Positions 1 through 10,754 of a stretch of 64,000 nucleotides of DNA are shown piece after piece. Made by a program: the position numbers and the translations under genes. Each line of letters starts with the position of its first letter. Position 1 is the stretch's first letter. The notes under the pieces are model-generated. The model saw only the letters and a program-made list of their open reading frames with translations, ran no database searches and was not told the origin of the DNA. The DNA is taken from the NCBI GenBank assembly GCA_032821775.1, contig JAVLRN010000013.1, forward strand, positions 1 through 64,000, read 5' to 3'. Origin of the DNA: Sanguinoderma infundibulare. Lineage: Eukaryota; Basidiomycota; Agaricomycetes; Polyporales; Polyporaceae.

Positions 1-472
1 CCAGCGGCTTCATCGGCGGTGAGTGGTCAAGGAGCGCTTTCGCATCGCATGGTTGAACACGCACACCCACATACAGGCAACAAAACCAAGGACGGTGTTC
101 TGCGTATGGCTAACCTTGCGCTCAGCATGTGAAACATCCCGGGGGTCTGGCGGAAAGAGAGGGGAAGCAGGTGTAGCGATGGGGTTTGCGTGAACTCGAC
201 CTGCGAGGGTCGACTCAGAGTAACTCTGAATTCTAGTACTGCCCTGCGGCAGCACTCATCGTCTGTGAGACGATTGCATACACATGCCTCGGAGCATGTG
301 TTGCGACCACCAGCCAAAGGCTGGTCGAGGGGAGGCCCCGGGAGGGCGCGCCAAGGGCGGTCTCGGGTCTGCTGAGCTTCCGGGCCGATCTGTACCGGCA
401 GTGGCAGCGATGTGGCTTTGAGGAGATCACTCTTGCTTCCTGTCTTTCGTGTCGTACTCGCTGTATACTCTC
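1..472. other. No gene recognised
   Basis: Short overlapping reading frames on both strands, none with a recognisable domain or supported splice pattern. The right part presumably holds the promoter and 5' leader of the SurE-type gene that starts at 473. Confidence 0.5.
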
Positions 473-1937
473 ATGTCGTCGTCGCCGTCGTCTTCGAAAC
501 CAAGGGTGTTGTTGACTGCAAGTACATTCGTCCCCCTCGTCTGTGCGCGCGATCCCGATTGACCGAGGCTGGCAACTTCAAGAATGACGACGGTCCGCCT
601 GGACATGAATCGCCCTACATCTACGGCTTGTACCGTCATCTCACCCGAGATCTGGGTAATGGTTTGCGTACACGGGAGGGTGTCCAGGTAGCTCATAATG
701 TCGGTCCAGGTTGGGATGTGAAGGTCGTGGTTCCTAGCTCTCAGAAGTCATGGATCGGTACGTTGGGCAATACCTTGACTCAAAGATTGCTAACGACGTT
801 ATGCATGCTCCAGGAAAGGCGTATCACATCAAGGAGATAGTGAACGGCAGGTATTACTATCCCAGAGACCCAGGTATGCATCCGCAGTATCCCGGTGTAG
901 GAAGCCGTCTGATGATTGGACCCCAAAGACGGCGAGGGAGAGACATCCGAAACATCACGTCCCTTGAAAGAAGGCGAAGTCGCAGAGTGGATTCTGTTGG
1001 ACGGGGTGCGTGTCCTCTGATGTCACTACGTTGTACACAGTCCGCTCACTTGCGACGGCTTCTCCTAGACACCAGCAACATGCGCTAATATTGGTCTACA
1101 CAACCTATACCATGAGGAGATCGACCTCCTGGTCAGCAGAACCATTTTCTTGCATGTGACTGACGAACGTTCTCAGTGCTATTTGTAGATATCCGGACCC
1201 AATCTTGGTCGTAACAGCTCCGGTAAGGACACTGTCTTGGGGACAGCACCCCTCTGCGCTCGCTCATAGAACCCATTGCGCCTTTCCTAGCCGCGTTCGC
1301 CCTCTCATCGGGGACCATCGGCGCAGCACTCTCTTCCTCCCTATCCAAGATCCGCTCCATCGCCATATCCTACGGAACGGTACTGCACCCTACCCCGGTC
1401 GCTTTCCATGCTCCGGCCCATCGTCTAGGCGCACGCGTCATCGGCCACCTCTGGGACAACTGGGGCGAGGACGCGGGCGGCCTGCGGGCGGGCGAGGTCG
1501 ACCTCTACAACATCAACATCCCCATGATCGAGGGCCTCCTGGCCAACCCAGGCCTCCCGATCTGCTGGACGCGCATCTGGCGCAACTCGTACGGCCGCCT
1601 GTTCAAGGCCCACAAGGAGCGCGACCCCGCGGCCAAGGGAACCATCTCTGCGGCAGGCCCGGACTCCCCGGACGAGGACCCCAAGGGCACGCGCGCGGGA
1701 CATTTGGACGAGCAGGCGACTCCGAGGGACGTCGGTGGCCTGGTGTTCAAGTTTGGTCCGGACATGACAGACCTTATCAACCCGTCTAGCGTGCCGGTTG
1801 GGACGGATGGATGGGCTATTGGGAAAGGATGGGTCAGCGTTACGCCTATGCGCGCGACGTTCGCCGAGCCGGTAGACTGGACGGTAGAGACGGAGGAAGA
1901 GATCGAGGACACGAAGGTATGGAAAATGAAGTTGTAG
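473..1937 (+). CDS. SurE-type acid phosphatase / 5'-nucleotidase family protein
   Basis: Predicted metal-dependent phosphomonoesterase of the SurE (survival protein E) fold, which removes phosphate from nucleotides and related substrates. Eight exons: 473-517, 583-655, 710-757, 814-873, 929-1005, 1069-1131, 1189-1222 and 1291-1937; they sum to 349 codons (348 aa). The SurE metal-binding signature LLTNDDG falls at residues 13-19 and is rebuilt only if intron 1 uses a GC donor (GCAAGT at 518). Later family landmarks are VVVPSSQKSW, the SGPNLGRNSS loop, an ALSSGTIGAA helix and the YNINIP segment. The protein is a stand-alone SurE domain and lacks the tubulin-tyrosine-ligase half found in yeast Pby1. 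ATG 473 was chosen because it opens directly into the domain. The intron 6 donor (GTCAGC) is weak, so residues around it (ISGPN rather than the usual VSGPN) are less certain. Family is clear; substrate is unknown. Confidence 0.9.
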
Positions 1938-2914
1938 AATCGTGTGCAGGACACCTTGTATGGCCAGCTATCCGCATGTATCCATACACCTCGTACACTT
2001 GACACCCTGTCTGTGCTACGCACAGTACTTCTCTGTCAATGCACCCGGCAATCCTTCGGCATTGGAAATATTGTACAGCATCCATTCGTGAAGTGTCCGT
2101 GATATAGCATCTCGAGGTACAGGAAAATCGTGAGTCGAAGCGTTCTACGGCCTAAACAGAGAGTCCTTTCGGACGTGGCCGCCTCAGGCTTCGATCGGCA
2201 GAAGATCTGCGCTATCATTGTCACTGAAGAATCAACACGTTCATGATCAAACAACCGCCTTGTGTGATTACAGTTTCTTGATGTAGATAATGTGTTTAGG
2301 CGTACTACTCAACGGCGCGAGGTCGGAGCATGATGGAGGAGCGGAGCAGAGGCAGGCTGGCAGACGCCCGCTCCGTTGGCATGTTGGGAGACCAGCGCTA
2401 AGTCGCGGGCCGTGCCCCCGAAAGCGTCCCGAGTGGCTCCCTACCCCGTTTCAAACGTTGGGCACCTGCACCAGCATTGAAGCTTGTATATGCGGCCCCC
2501 GTCCAGGACAGACGATCGCGAAAAAAAAACCAAGTTCGAAACCAGTTTTTGAAAATCGAACGAGTCGCGTTCAAGTTGGCGCAATAATGTCCGAACCCCG
2601 GGTTCAACCTCCGCGTGCATCACAATATGCGTAACTGGCTTTTGCAGGAACAAATCAGCGTAAGTCTTTTCCTTCAGCAGGCGTGGGATTCTGGGAAAGT
2701 CGATGCATCCTGAACTGGAACTCTCGGCATCATTCCGACAAGGTCTGAACTCGGTCCCATCAGGGATGCGGACCATGAAGGCGCGCGTAGCAACTCGCCA
2801 CGTTGTGCGACGTGCGACGTGGAAGGACTGTCGTGATCTGCTACTGCTACAGTATCAACATGACTTCCCAGCATCCTAGTGCCTTCCGATCTGATCAGAA
2901 TAAGGAGGCATCGC
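1938..2914. other. Intergenic, no gene recognised
   Basis: Region between the convergent ends of the SurE-type gene (+) and the RCR-like gene (-). It should hold both 3' untranslated regions. An A-rich run lies near 2521-2529. No domain or splice-supported frame was seen. Confidence 0.5.
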
Positions 2915-3539
2915 TCAAAACGGCGGCGGCGGCGACTGGACGGATCGAGCCTCCGTTGAGCCCTTCAAACGCATGTAGAAGACACGCATGCGTACGTTAA
3001 AATGCGCCGGGGGTGGGCTATGAGGCCGCAGGCTCGACGGCTCGACGAACTCGCCAGCGGGCGGCACGCTAGCCCAGTCTGAGGGTGGTGGTGGTGGCGG
3101 ATTCGGATAACCGTACCGGCCGTCCTCCTCCGTCTCGTATCCCTCGGGCTTTCCGGGGTATGGCGGAGGCGGGGCACGCTCCTCCCGACGAGCACGTGGC
3201 CGTCGAGGGACGTGCTGGCCTCCCCACGGTTGCTGCTGGTTCATGGGGTACGAGAGGTAGGGTTCTTGGGTCTGTCGATCCCGCGGGACTCCAGCGAGGT
3301 ACGGAGGGACGACGGCGAGACCCTGTCTGCGCCGGAGGAGGATGAAGGCCAGAAGGATGAGGAAAAGGATCACAAAGCAGATCGCTTTTGCACGGAATCA
3401 GTGGTTTCGACTGGCCCCAATCTAGAGATTACGCACCAACAATAACGCCAGCTATCACCGCTCCTGAAGAGGAACCGCCTCCATAGACGTACTGTGCGGC
3501 CGCACAGATCGTCAACGACAAGACAACGAGGGCGTGCAT
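2915..3539 (-). CDS. Small type I membrane protein with PPPY motif, RCR-like
   Basis: Exon 1 is 3539-3437 and exon 2 is 3384-2915 (190 aa if read straight through). The product has a signal-peptide-like N terminus (MHALVVLSLTICAAAQ), a Gly/Ser stretch, then one strongly hydrophobic segment (about residues 29-50) followed by RRRQ, as expected of a one-pass protein with its tail in the cytosol. The tail is rich in proline and charge and contains RAPPPPYPG, a PPxY motif of the kind bound by WW domains of Rsp5/Nedd4 ubiquitin ligases. This layout matches the fungal RCR (resistance to Congo red) group of chitin/cell-wall and trafficking regulators; the assignment rests on architecture, not strong sequence identity. 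Near the C terminus an optional 60-nt intron (2995-2936, GTACGC to CCAG) keeps the frame, so a 170-aa form is possible. Confidence 0.72.
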
Positions 3540-5344
3540 CGTCGCTTCTGTCGGGCAGTATTGCATCGGATTCGAGAGCAAGGAGGATATTAGGGGCCGA
3601 CTAAGCCAAAACAGTGCTTACAACAATCATATCACGGGCGCCAATCCCTTCAACCTCTGTTAGCCCCTCCTGAGTCCATCGCATTTGTTATCCCTCCCTC
3701 CATAGCTACGTTCACTGTCGTCCATGGCGTTGCAGAAAGCCAGAAAGAGCCGCCTCGCGGGTAATATCAATGGTGAACCCCTCCTTCGAGTTCATATCAG
3801 CTCGGCAGATACGACACCGAGTTTGAATTAAACCACCAATTCTGAACGAGTAGTTACGCGGGACTGCCTGGTAAAAAAATATGTAACGCGTATGCATGCG
3901 ATGCATTGTCGCGATTCAACGTTCGCTGACAAAGCTCCCCTACACATAGTGTTTCTAAAGCACGACGCAGTCTATCGTCGCCAGAGCTTGGGCAACACGA
4001 GCATCACCATCTTCGCTATGGGCAACCCATTCACCCATACACCGCCACTACAGGACAGAACGACTCGGATACAAGTCCAAGCGATCCACCAACAGACGAA
4101 GCGACCCGGCGCACGAAAAAGACCCGTTCCGTTCGCTCCGAAATCGACATCCGCCTCACTCCGTGGACCCGAGCACGAATGAAATTCAAATGTATGACCC
4201 GCTCGAACACCCGGGTTCGCGCGAAGGGTGAGAAGCAGAAGGCAGAAACATACAAATTCAGAGATCTAGCCCCTCCGTCCCACGACCCCCTCCCCGTGGT
4301 TTAGATATGGGCATGCACTTACGCCCACTGCCGTCCCGAGCCCGCTCGCGCGACGCCACGCATGGCATCCATGTACACGGTGATCCCGAGGCAAGGGTGT
4401 CGAAAAGGCGACATTGGGTTTCGGGAGTAGGTCCACTGTCCAAAGGGTACAAATAGGCCACAACCCACGCAGGCACGCACCGTGCGAGTGCGAGGAGAGC
4501 CGCGGCGGTAGTACGGCGCCACCGCAGCCCGGAAGAAAGCTTCGCGCTGCGGCGTGTGCAGCAAACCCCCTTCCGGTTTGGGAACGGCGCTCGCACTGCC
4601 GAGCGTACTGTACATGTAGCGTTGGACCCTCCACGAAAGTGTGATCGGCAGGCTTCGCCGCGTTTTGAAGAAGAGGGCAGCAACTCTAAAGAGGCCTCAT
4701 TAGAATAGACAGCGGGAACAGACAAGTCCTCGGACATGACCCCAAGCTTCGCTGGGAACGAAGCCACCTTCGTCGGGCCAGAGGCGATCTCGCCCTGAGG
4801 AACCAAGAACGCAAGAACGCAGGAAGGCGAGAACATACCTCTTGCATGCGCATACGCACAAACTCGCCTCCGTGGGCGCAAGTACGAAAAGGTACCGAAC
4901 AACCTTCGGGGGTCATTACTGTAACGCACAGAAGGCAGGAACCGTGCTCACGCAGAGGGTTCTCAATGCGAATTGCGAAGCTAGGGTTCTGAATCAGGAT
5001 GGCCGACGATGCCGAGCGCTTCGCCCGATCTACTGTATCTGTGCTTGGGGGGGATCGTTGAATTGCGAAGGACGACGGGCCAATTGAGAAGCAGCGTGTT
5101 TGCGACGGGGAGCCGGCCATGGGACGATTGTGTGGACGCGTGTAGGCAATCTTGGAGTTGGGTCGTCTCGAACCATACTCGAATGAAGCGCGAAGGTTTC
5201 GAGCTTCCCCCCGAACGGTAGAACACTCAGCCAGTGGAGCGAACTTATCGTAGCTCCACTTCGTGGTAAAGGAGCAGGGCCTTCCGCGACGGGGCCGAAA
5301 GTGCGCTGAAATCGATGGATGATCATGCGCACCGTGGGCTATCT
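3540..5344. other. Long intergenic stretch, no gene recognised
   Basis: Upstream of the RCR-like gene and downstream of SSL1. Minus-strand frames at 4258-4929 and 4686-5399 are open for over 200 codons, but they overlap each other, are Arg/Ser-rich and show no domain or codon pattern like the real genes nearby. I take them for chance frames. Confidence 0.45.
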
Positions 5345-7077
5345 TCATTTGCCACAGCCGGGACAGCAGTGGACGACGTCGTGCACGAACACGTCGCAAT
5401 CCGTACAGAAGTCATTGTGACACTCTGGACACCGATAGCGGCCGTAAGGACTCATGCCCTCGCCCGACGCGCCCGCCATGGTCGACGGCGTCTGCTTGAA
5501 GGCGACATAGCACCCATGACATTGCTTGCTCGGCTCCGGTGTATCGTCTAGGGTCGTCCTGCACGCGACATAAGCATTGCCTCGGAGACGGAAAAGGAAT
5601 AGAGGGCCCGATGCTAGTGGCTCCGAAAGAGCACGGAAAACTTACACGGCAGAGTACGGCTTCACGGGAAATAGGTGGTGATAACTTCGCGCGAGGTGAG
5701 GCGAGCTCACGATCATTAGGCCGCAGATATCGCAGTCTGTTGGAACGTCGCAGACCTTGGCGAGACAGCGTGGGCAGAGGAAGCCCTCACTCTTCATCTG
5801 CGAATGACAGACGCAGAGCGAGGGCGGCGACGTGTCCGGGAGGCGCATCGGGAAACCCATGATCATGAGGTCCGCCGCAGGTCCGCCGCCTGTGCGTGTT
5901 ACGGCGCGTTGTGCTGGAGGCGGGATGAGCTCGAATAGGAGATCCTTGAAGTGCCCCTCGTTCATCGCCACGCCGAATTGGCCTACAAGACGTATACAGT
6001 GAGTTCATGGTCGAGGCGAGCCGGGGACGGGCGAAGAACGTACCACCTGTCTTCTCGCAGAGGTCCCGAGATATCTTCATCTCCGCGGCAAGGGCGACTA
6101 TTGAGATGCGGATACGGTCTTTGACGCATTCGTCGAGCGTATCGTGTATGTTACCAGGATCGCATGTCGTCAGAGACCCGAAGATGACGAGAATCTCTCG
6201 TGAAGAATGTGTGGGCAAGTGGCTCATGCTGCTTCGCGCCATCTCAATGGCGTTTTGGAGACTCGGCTCGCCGTTCGGTTCGAGCCTATGGCGCTCGGAT
6301 ATGGCTTTCAGGACGTCTTGAGGATTGCCTAGAAAGCGCGTTGGGTATGAAGATGGGGTTTGACAGGATATACGCGCGCCAAGCTTACCGGACATCTCTC
6401 CAACTCGCTCCCCCAGCCCTCCTCTCATGCCAACAACAGCTATCTGCCCCAACGGGTTCTGGTCGAACCATTCTGTGACGAACTCACGGGCGTACTGGAG
6501 CATGAGATCAAAGCGTGTTGGGCGCATGTCGCGATCCATCATTGCTGACGATAGATCGAGCACAAGGACAAGGTGACGTATGATGGTACGTCGGATTGCT
6601 GCAGCAGGCGCAAGAAGCCTGAAAACAGCCAGTGAGGGACTAAAATTGGAGGGCGAGGTAGGGAACGCACCTTCTTCTCCGGCCTCGTGCAATAAGATCC
6701 TGGACTGCGCCTTCTAGCCTGCCCGCCTCATCCTCCTGCACGGTGTCCCAAGAGCGGGTGTATGTTGCCTCCCATGCATAGGCTTGCTACAGAAGTGTTG
6801 CACGCACGGCGCAGGACAGATGCAGCACGGGAAGCAGAATGAGGAAAGGGGGTGAGAAATGAGCCCTGATGCACGCGTCCTGGACGGCGTCGTTGGGAGC
6901 GAGAGCACATACATCTTTTGCCTTTCCTTTCCCCTTGTCCTTCTTCCTCCGATCTATGGCCTTGCCCTTGCCCTTGCCTTTCGCACGGCTTGTGTCGTCG
7001 TCAAAGCCGGTGATAGAGACGTCGGAGTCGGAGTCATCTGCAAAGTCATCGCCGATGCGTCTTCCAGTGGGCGGCAT
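5345..7077 (-). CDS. SSL1: TFIIH core subunit SSL1 (p44/GTF2H2 homologue)
   Basis: Subunit of general transcription and nucleotide-excision-repair factor TFIIH; in characterised eukaryotes it contacts and stimulates the XPD/Rad3 helicase. Six exons: 7077-6913, 6786-6671, 6618-6389, 6328-6044, 5982-5646 and 5558-5345 (448 aa). The N terminus is acidic and then Lys/Gly-rich. It is followed by WEATYTRSW, an Ssl1 hallmark, and a von Willebrand A domain starting at HLVLVLDLSSAM (about residue 104), then KTGGQFGVAMNEGHFKDLL. The C-terminal part carries two zinc modules: CHSQ...CPRC...CDVPTDCDICG, and a C4C4 RING-like end CHGC...CPECHNDFC...CDVFVHDVVHCCPGC. All motifs are continuous after splicing, so the gene looks intact. 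Start at 7077 leaves a normal-length N terminus. It is divergent from the alcohol dehydrogenase gene with about 590 bp between start codons. Confidence 0.95.
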
Positions 7078-7667
7078 GAGGGGAAACCTTGGCTTGGAGA
7101 GCAACAACGTGTGGTTGCAGGACAAGCCTCGCCGCCGTTGCAGAACGGGGCGATGACGAGACGCGCGACAGTAACGCCTAGTCTTAGGCGCCCATAGCCT
7201 CGGCCGGTCCGGTTGGCGGTCCGGTTGTGCCGGCTTAGACACTGGTTGAGTTGATGGGATGATCTGGTGTCGGGTTGTTGTGCATCTTCTTCTCCCAGTC
7301 GGACGCTGTACATAGGTCACTCAGCCCAGGAACACGACACATTCTCGGGTGCCTTTATACAAACAGAATGAGGGGTCAGCGGACTTGGTGCGGCTTCAAC
7401 CCAGGCCTCGAAGAATTCGAAGATCGTCAATAGGCTTGTGGACTATTGTGGGTGAGCATGGTACCCCACCTCGTCTCTTCTGTCCGCATTCAGTAACACT
7501 TTCGCCTTTTCCAGGTCCTGGCTAACCTTGGCCAGGACGTCACCGACCTCCCTTCGATGACATCAGCCCCAATCGTTGCGTATAACTATCAAGACCGGCA
7601 TACGCTGCCCACACACAACTTTTCAACCCCATCTCCACCAATCGTTTGAAGGAAATCCCAAGTCTTC
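7078..7667. other. Divergent intergenic region between SSL1 and alcohol dehydrogenase
   Basis: Shared upstream region of the two divergently transcribed genes. The right half becomes pyrimidine-rich close to the dehydrogenase start (about 7610-7665), as is common before basidiomycete start codons. No further gene seen. Confidence 0.55.
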
Positions 7668-8935
7668 ATGATGTCGAAGGAACTCCAGCACAAGGGCTAC
7701 GCCCTCGTCGGTGCGCATGGTCGTCGGTTCCCTTCAAACCCGGTCTATACTCAACGTGGCGTGCACCTAGACCCAGCCAAATGGACTGACCTCCAAGTCC
7801 GCGAGTTCAAACCCAAGACGTTCGAGCCCGACGACGTCGAGCTCGCCATCACCCACTGTGGCGTCTGCGGTTCCGACGTCCACACCCTCACCCAGGGCTG
7901 GGGCCAGTCCAAGCTCCCCCTCGTCGTCGGCCACGAGATCGTCGGCACCGTCACCCGCATCGGTGACAACGTCAAGGACATTAAGCCCGGCGACCGGGTC
8001 GGAGTCGGCGCCCAGCGGGCCAGCTGCATGTCGTGCCGCGCGTGCAAGGACGGGTACGAGAACTACTGCCCGAACGGCATCGACACATACGTACGTCAGC
8101 ATGTCATGGAGCACGACCCACCTCGTTCATGGCTGACTATATGCGCGCAGAACGACGAGTATCCGGATGGCGTGGTCGCCCAAGGGGGTTATTCCACCGC
8201 TATCCGCGCTCACCAACAATTCGTGTTCCCCATCCCGGACGAGATCGACTCGCGCGACGCCGCGTCCATGTTCTGCGCAGGACTCACCGTCTACTCGCCG
8301 CTCAAGACCCACGGCTGTGGGCCCGGGAAGAGGGTCGGCATAATGGGCATCGGCGGACTCGGACATTACGCCATCCTCTGGGCCAAGGCCATGGGCGCCG
8401 AGGTCTACGCCCTCACCCACGACCAGAGCAAGATCGACGACATCAAGAAGATGGGCGCGGACCACATCATTAACACCGAGAACAAGGTGCGTGTGCTCGC
8501 GTCAGATCTGCTGCATATATGCGCGCCAAATCATGCTTGTTTGACGGTACGATCTTTCAGGACTTCTGGAAGGACCACCAACGCACGCTAGACATCCTCA
8601 TCTCCACCCGCGACGTCCTCGGCGACAAACTGCCGCTCGGGGATTGGCTCTCGATGCTCTACGTGCACGGGCGGTTCATCACTGTTGGCCTACCGGACAC
8701 GGACGACCCGCTTCCTGGCGTGCATGCCATGAAGGTCGTCCAGAACGGCTGCATGATTGGAGGCAGCAAGATCGGGAGCAAGCAAGACTGTTTGGAGATG
8801 CTGGAGCTGGCGCGGTTGAAGAATATCAGGCCGTGGATCGAGGAGATACCGATGAAGGAGGTCGGGACCGCGTTGCAGAACGTGAAGGATAACAAGGTTA
8901 GGTATCGCTATGTGCTCACGCAGGACCTGGTTTGA
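7668..8935 (+). CDS. Zinc-dependent NADP(H) alcohol dehydrogenase, cinnamyl/ADH6-7 type
   Basis: Medium-chain dehydrogenase/reductase predicted to interconvert aldehydes and alcohols, probably with NADPH, in the cytosol. Exons 7668-8090, 8151-8486 and 8561-8935 give 377 aa, the family's usual size. Visible residues are catalytic zinc ligand Cys64 in THCGVCGSD, His89-Glu90 in VVGHEIVG, the four structural-zinc cysteines at 120, 123, 126 and 134, and the dinucleotide-binding loop GIGGLGHYAILWAKAMG. The product closely follows the cinnamyl-alcohol/ADH6-7 layout. Two ATGs stand in tandem (7668 and 7671); the second fits the family N terminus (MSKE) equally well. Intron 1 is 60 nt and stop-free in frame, so failure to splice it would insert 20 residues without ending translation. 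Confidence 0.93.
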
Positions 8936-9464
8936 GGATGCGTTGTGAGTATCCCTATGCTTATTCGACGCCCCGAAGGCTGATGGGCGCATCATCCTAC
9001 CAACCCGCGTGTGAAGTAACAACCTTGAAAGCTGTTACTGTTATTCATCCTTTGAATTGATCATTCGGGCATGAACGACGTTTTCGGGCCCGAATCGCAA
9101 GCCGCGTGCTGCGTCTCTCTGATCTCGACCGGGACACTCGTCTGGACAAGTCAATGAGTACGTATGATGTGATTCTGTGCATCAGGCTCTCTTACTGATT
9201 GCACCAACAGTCAAGGCGAACGTCGCCGAGCAGCTTAGTCTCTTTGTTCTCTGCAAAGTTGTATAGCACTGCCCGAGGCATGCCCGAGGTTGCCCTAAAC
9301 GCCTCCATGATGCCACACATTGATCGTGCTACATTCCCCACTCGTCATTACATAGCCCTCGGGGCCGAGTCAGGGGTCGTTGTCAGCAGTCCATCGCGGT
9401 GGTATATATTGCGACTCGTCACCCCACGAGTCCCCAACCAAACTCACCAACAACGCTCATCGCA
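8936..9464. other. Intergenic region with promoter of the NmrA-like gene
   Basis: Holds the 3' end of the dehydrogenase transcript and the upstream region of the next gene. A TATA element lies near its right end. No other gene seen. Confidence 0.55.
9401..9410 (+). promoter_or_regulatory. TATA box of the NmrA-like gene
   Basis: GGTATATATT lies about 55-60 bases before the ATG at 9465 and is followed by a CA-rich leader. It supports 9465 rather than an upstream in-frame ATG at 9399, which would precede the TATA element. Confidence 0.6.
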
Positions 9465-10754
9465 ATGTCCTCTAACAAGAAGCTCATCCTCGTCATTGGC
9501 GCAACAGGTGCGCAGGGGCTCGCGGTCATCGAGGCGCTCCTCAAACCCAAGGCCGACGGCTCTCCTTCTCCCTACGCCGTTCGCGCCCTTACGCGCGACC
9601 CCGATCACGCGCGGGCTCAGGACCTTGCGCGCAGGGGCATCGAAGTTTTCAAAGGTGAGCAGATATCTGACAACCCATGTTCCCTCGGTTCCGATAACTG
9701 TTTCAACAGGGAGCGTCCACGACTTTGACAGCATCGCCGTAGCGCTCAAAGGCGTGTACGGCGCGTTCGTGAACATCGACACCTGGTCCGTCTCCGAGGC
9801 CGAGGAGGTGTTCGCCGGCATCAGGATCTTCGAGCTCGCCAAGGAGGCTGGCACGGTCAGGCACTACGTCTGGAGCAGCCTGGATAACATCTTCAAGGTT
9901 TGTGCGTCCCGTCAGGCGTCCTATCGAGCTCAATTGCTGATCAGCGGCGTGCCTATCGATCGATATTGTAGAAAGGAAACTACAACCCAAAGTACTACGC
10001 CGAACACTACACGGCCAAGTCGCGCGTGGCGGACTGGATGAGGGCCCAGGAGTCTGCCGTCGCGGACGACAAGATGTCGTGGAGCGTTCTCTCGACCGGG
10101 CCGTACATGGATATGCTCCAGATGGTGCGCACCTCTTTCGCTGCGCTCATTGTGCTGAACCCTGACGACCCTGGAACTTACTTCCGTATGGCCTGGCCCT
10201 CCCTGTCTTGCACGCAGAGCGTCTTCGGGCCTCTCAAGCAGCGCGAGGACGGGACGTATGTGTTCGCGTCGCCGATCGGCTCGGGGCACGTGCCGATGAT
10301 CGCGCTGGACGACCTCGGCTTCTTCGCGCGCTACATCTTTGACCACCGCGCGGACATGTCGGGCGAGGAGCTGGAGATCGCGAGCGACTACGTCGGCTGG
10401 AACTACCTCGTCGACACCTTCCGGCGCGTGACGGGCAAGAAGGCGGAGTGGGTGCCGCTCTCTGTCGAGCAGTGGATGGCGCTCTTTGACGGGACGGACC
10501 TGCCGGTGCACGGCGAGGCGGAGCGGGGGAAGCTGGGGGCGACGACGGTCAAGGACAACTTTTCGCGGTGGTGGGAGATTTATGCGGACGACGTGATGAG
10601 GAGGGATATGGAGAGGCTGAGGAGGATCCACCCGGGGCTGATGAGTGTGGAGGAGTGGATGCGGAAGAAGGAGTATAGCGGCGACTTGGGCGCCGACCTG
10701 ATCAAGGGCCGGGCGACTTTCGTTCCGAACGTGGAGGCCGTCAGTCGCTTGTAG
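9465..10754 (+). CDS. NmrA-like / atypical SDR NAD(P)-binding protein
   Basis: Exons 9465-9654, 9710-9897 and 9972-10754 give 386 aa. The N terminus has the Rossmann motif LVIGATGAQG, then VRALTRDP, the pattern of NmrA-like atypical short-chain dehydrogenases, which bind NAD(P) and act either as redox-sensing regulators or as reductases. Later landmarks include GVYGAFVNID and HYVWSSLDN at the usual spacing, and an extended C-terminal half with GHVPMIALDDLG. The classical catalytic Tyr-x-x-x-Lys is not apparent, consistent with the atypical group. The gene sits immediately downstream of, and in the same direction as, the alcohol dehydrogenase; a functional link is only a possibility. Ligand and role cannot be read from sequence. 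Confidence 0.88.

Noticed and set aside
412..840. 142-codon plus frame containing the start of the SurE domain
   Set aside because: It reads through introns 1-3; the motif order and family length are restored only by splicing, so the gene is reported as eight exons instead.
4258..5399. Two overlapping minus frames of 223 and 237 codons
   Set aside because: They overlap in different registers, have Arg/Ser-rich composition, no domain and no splice support.
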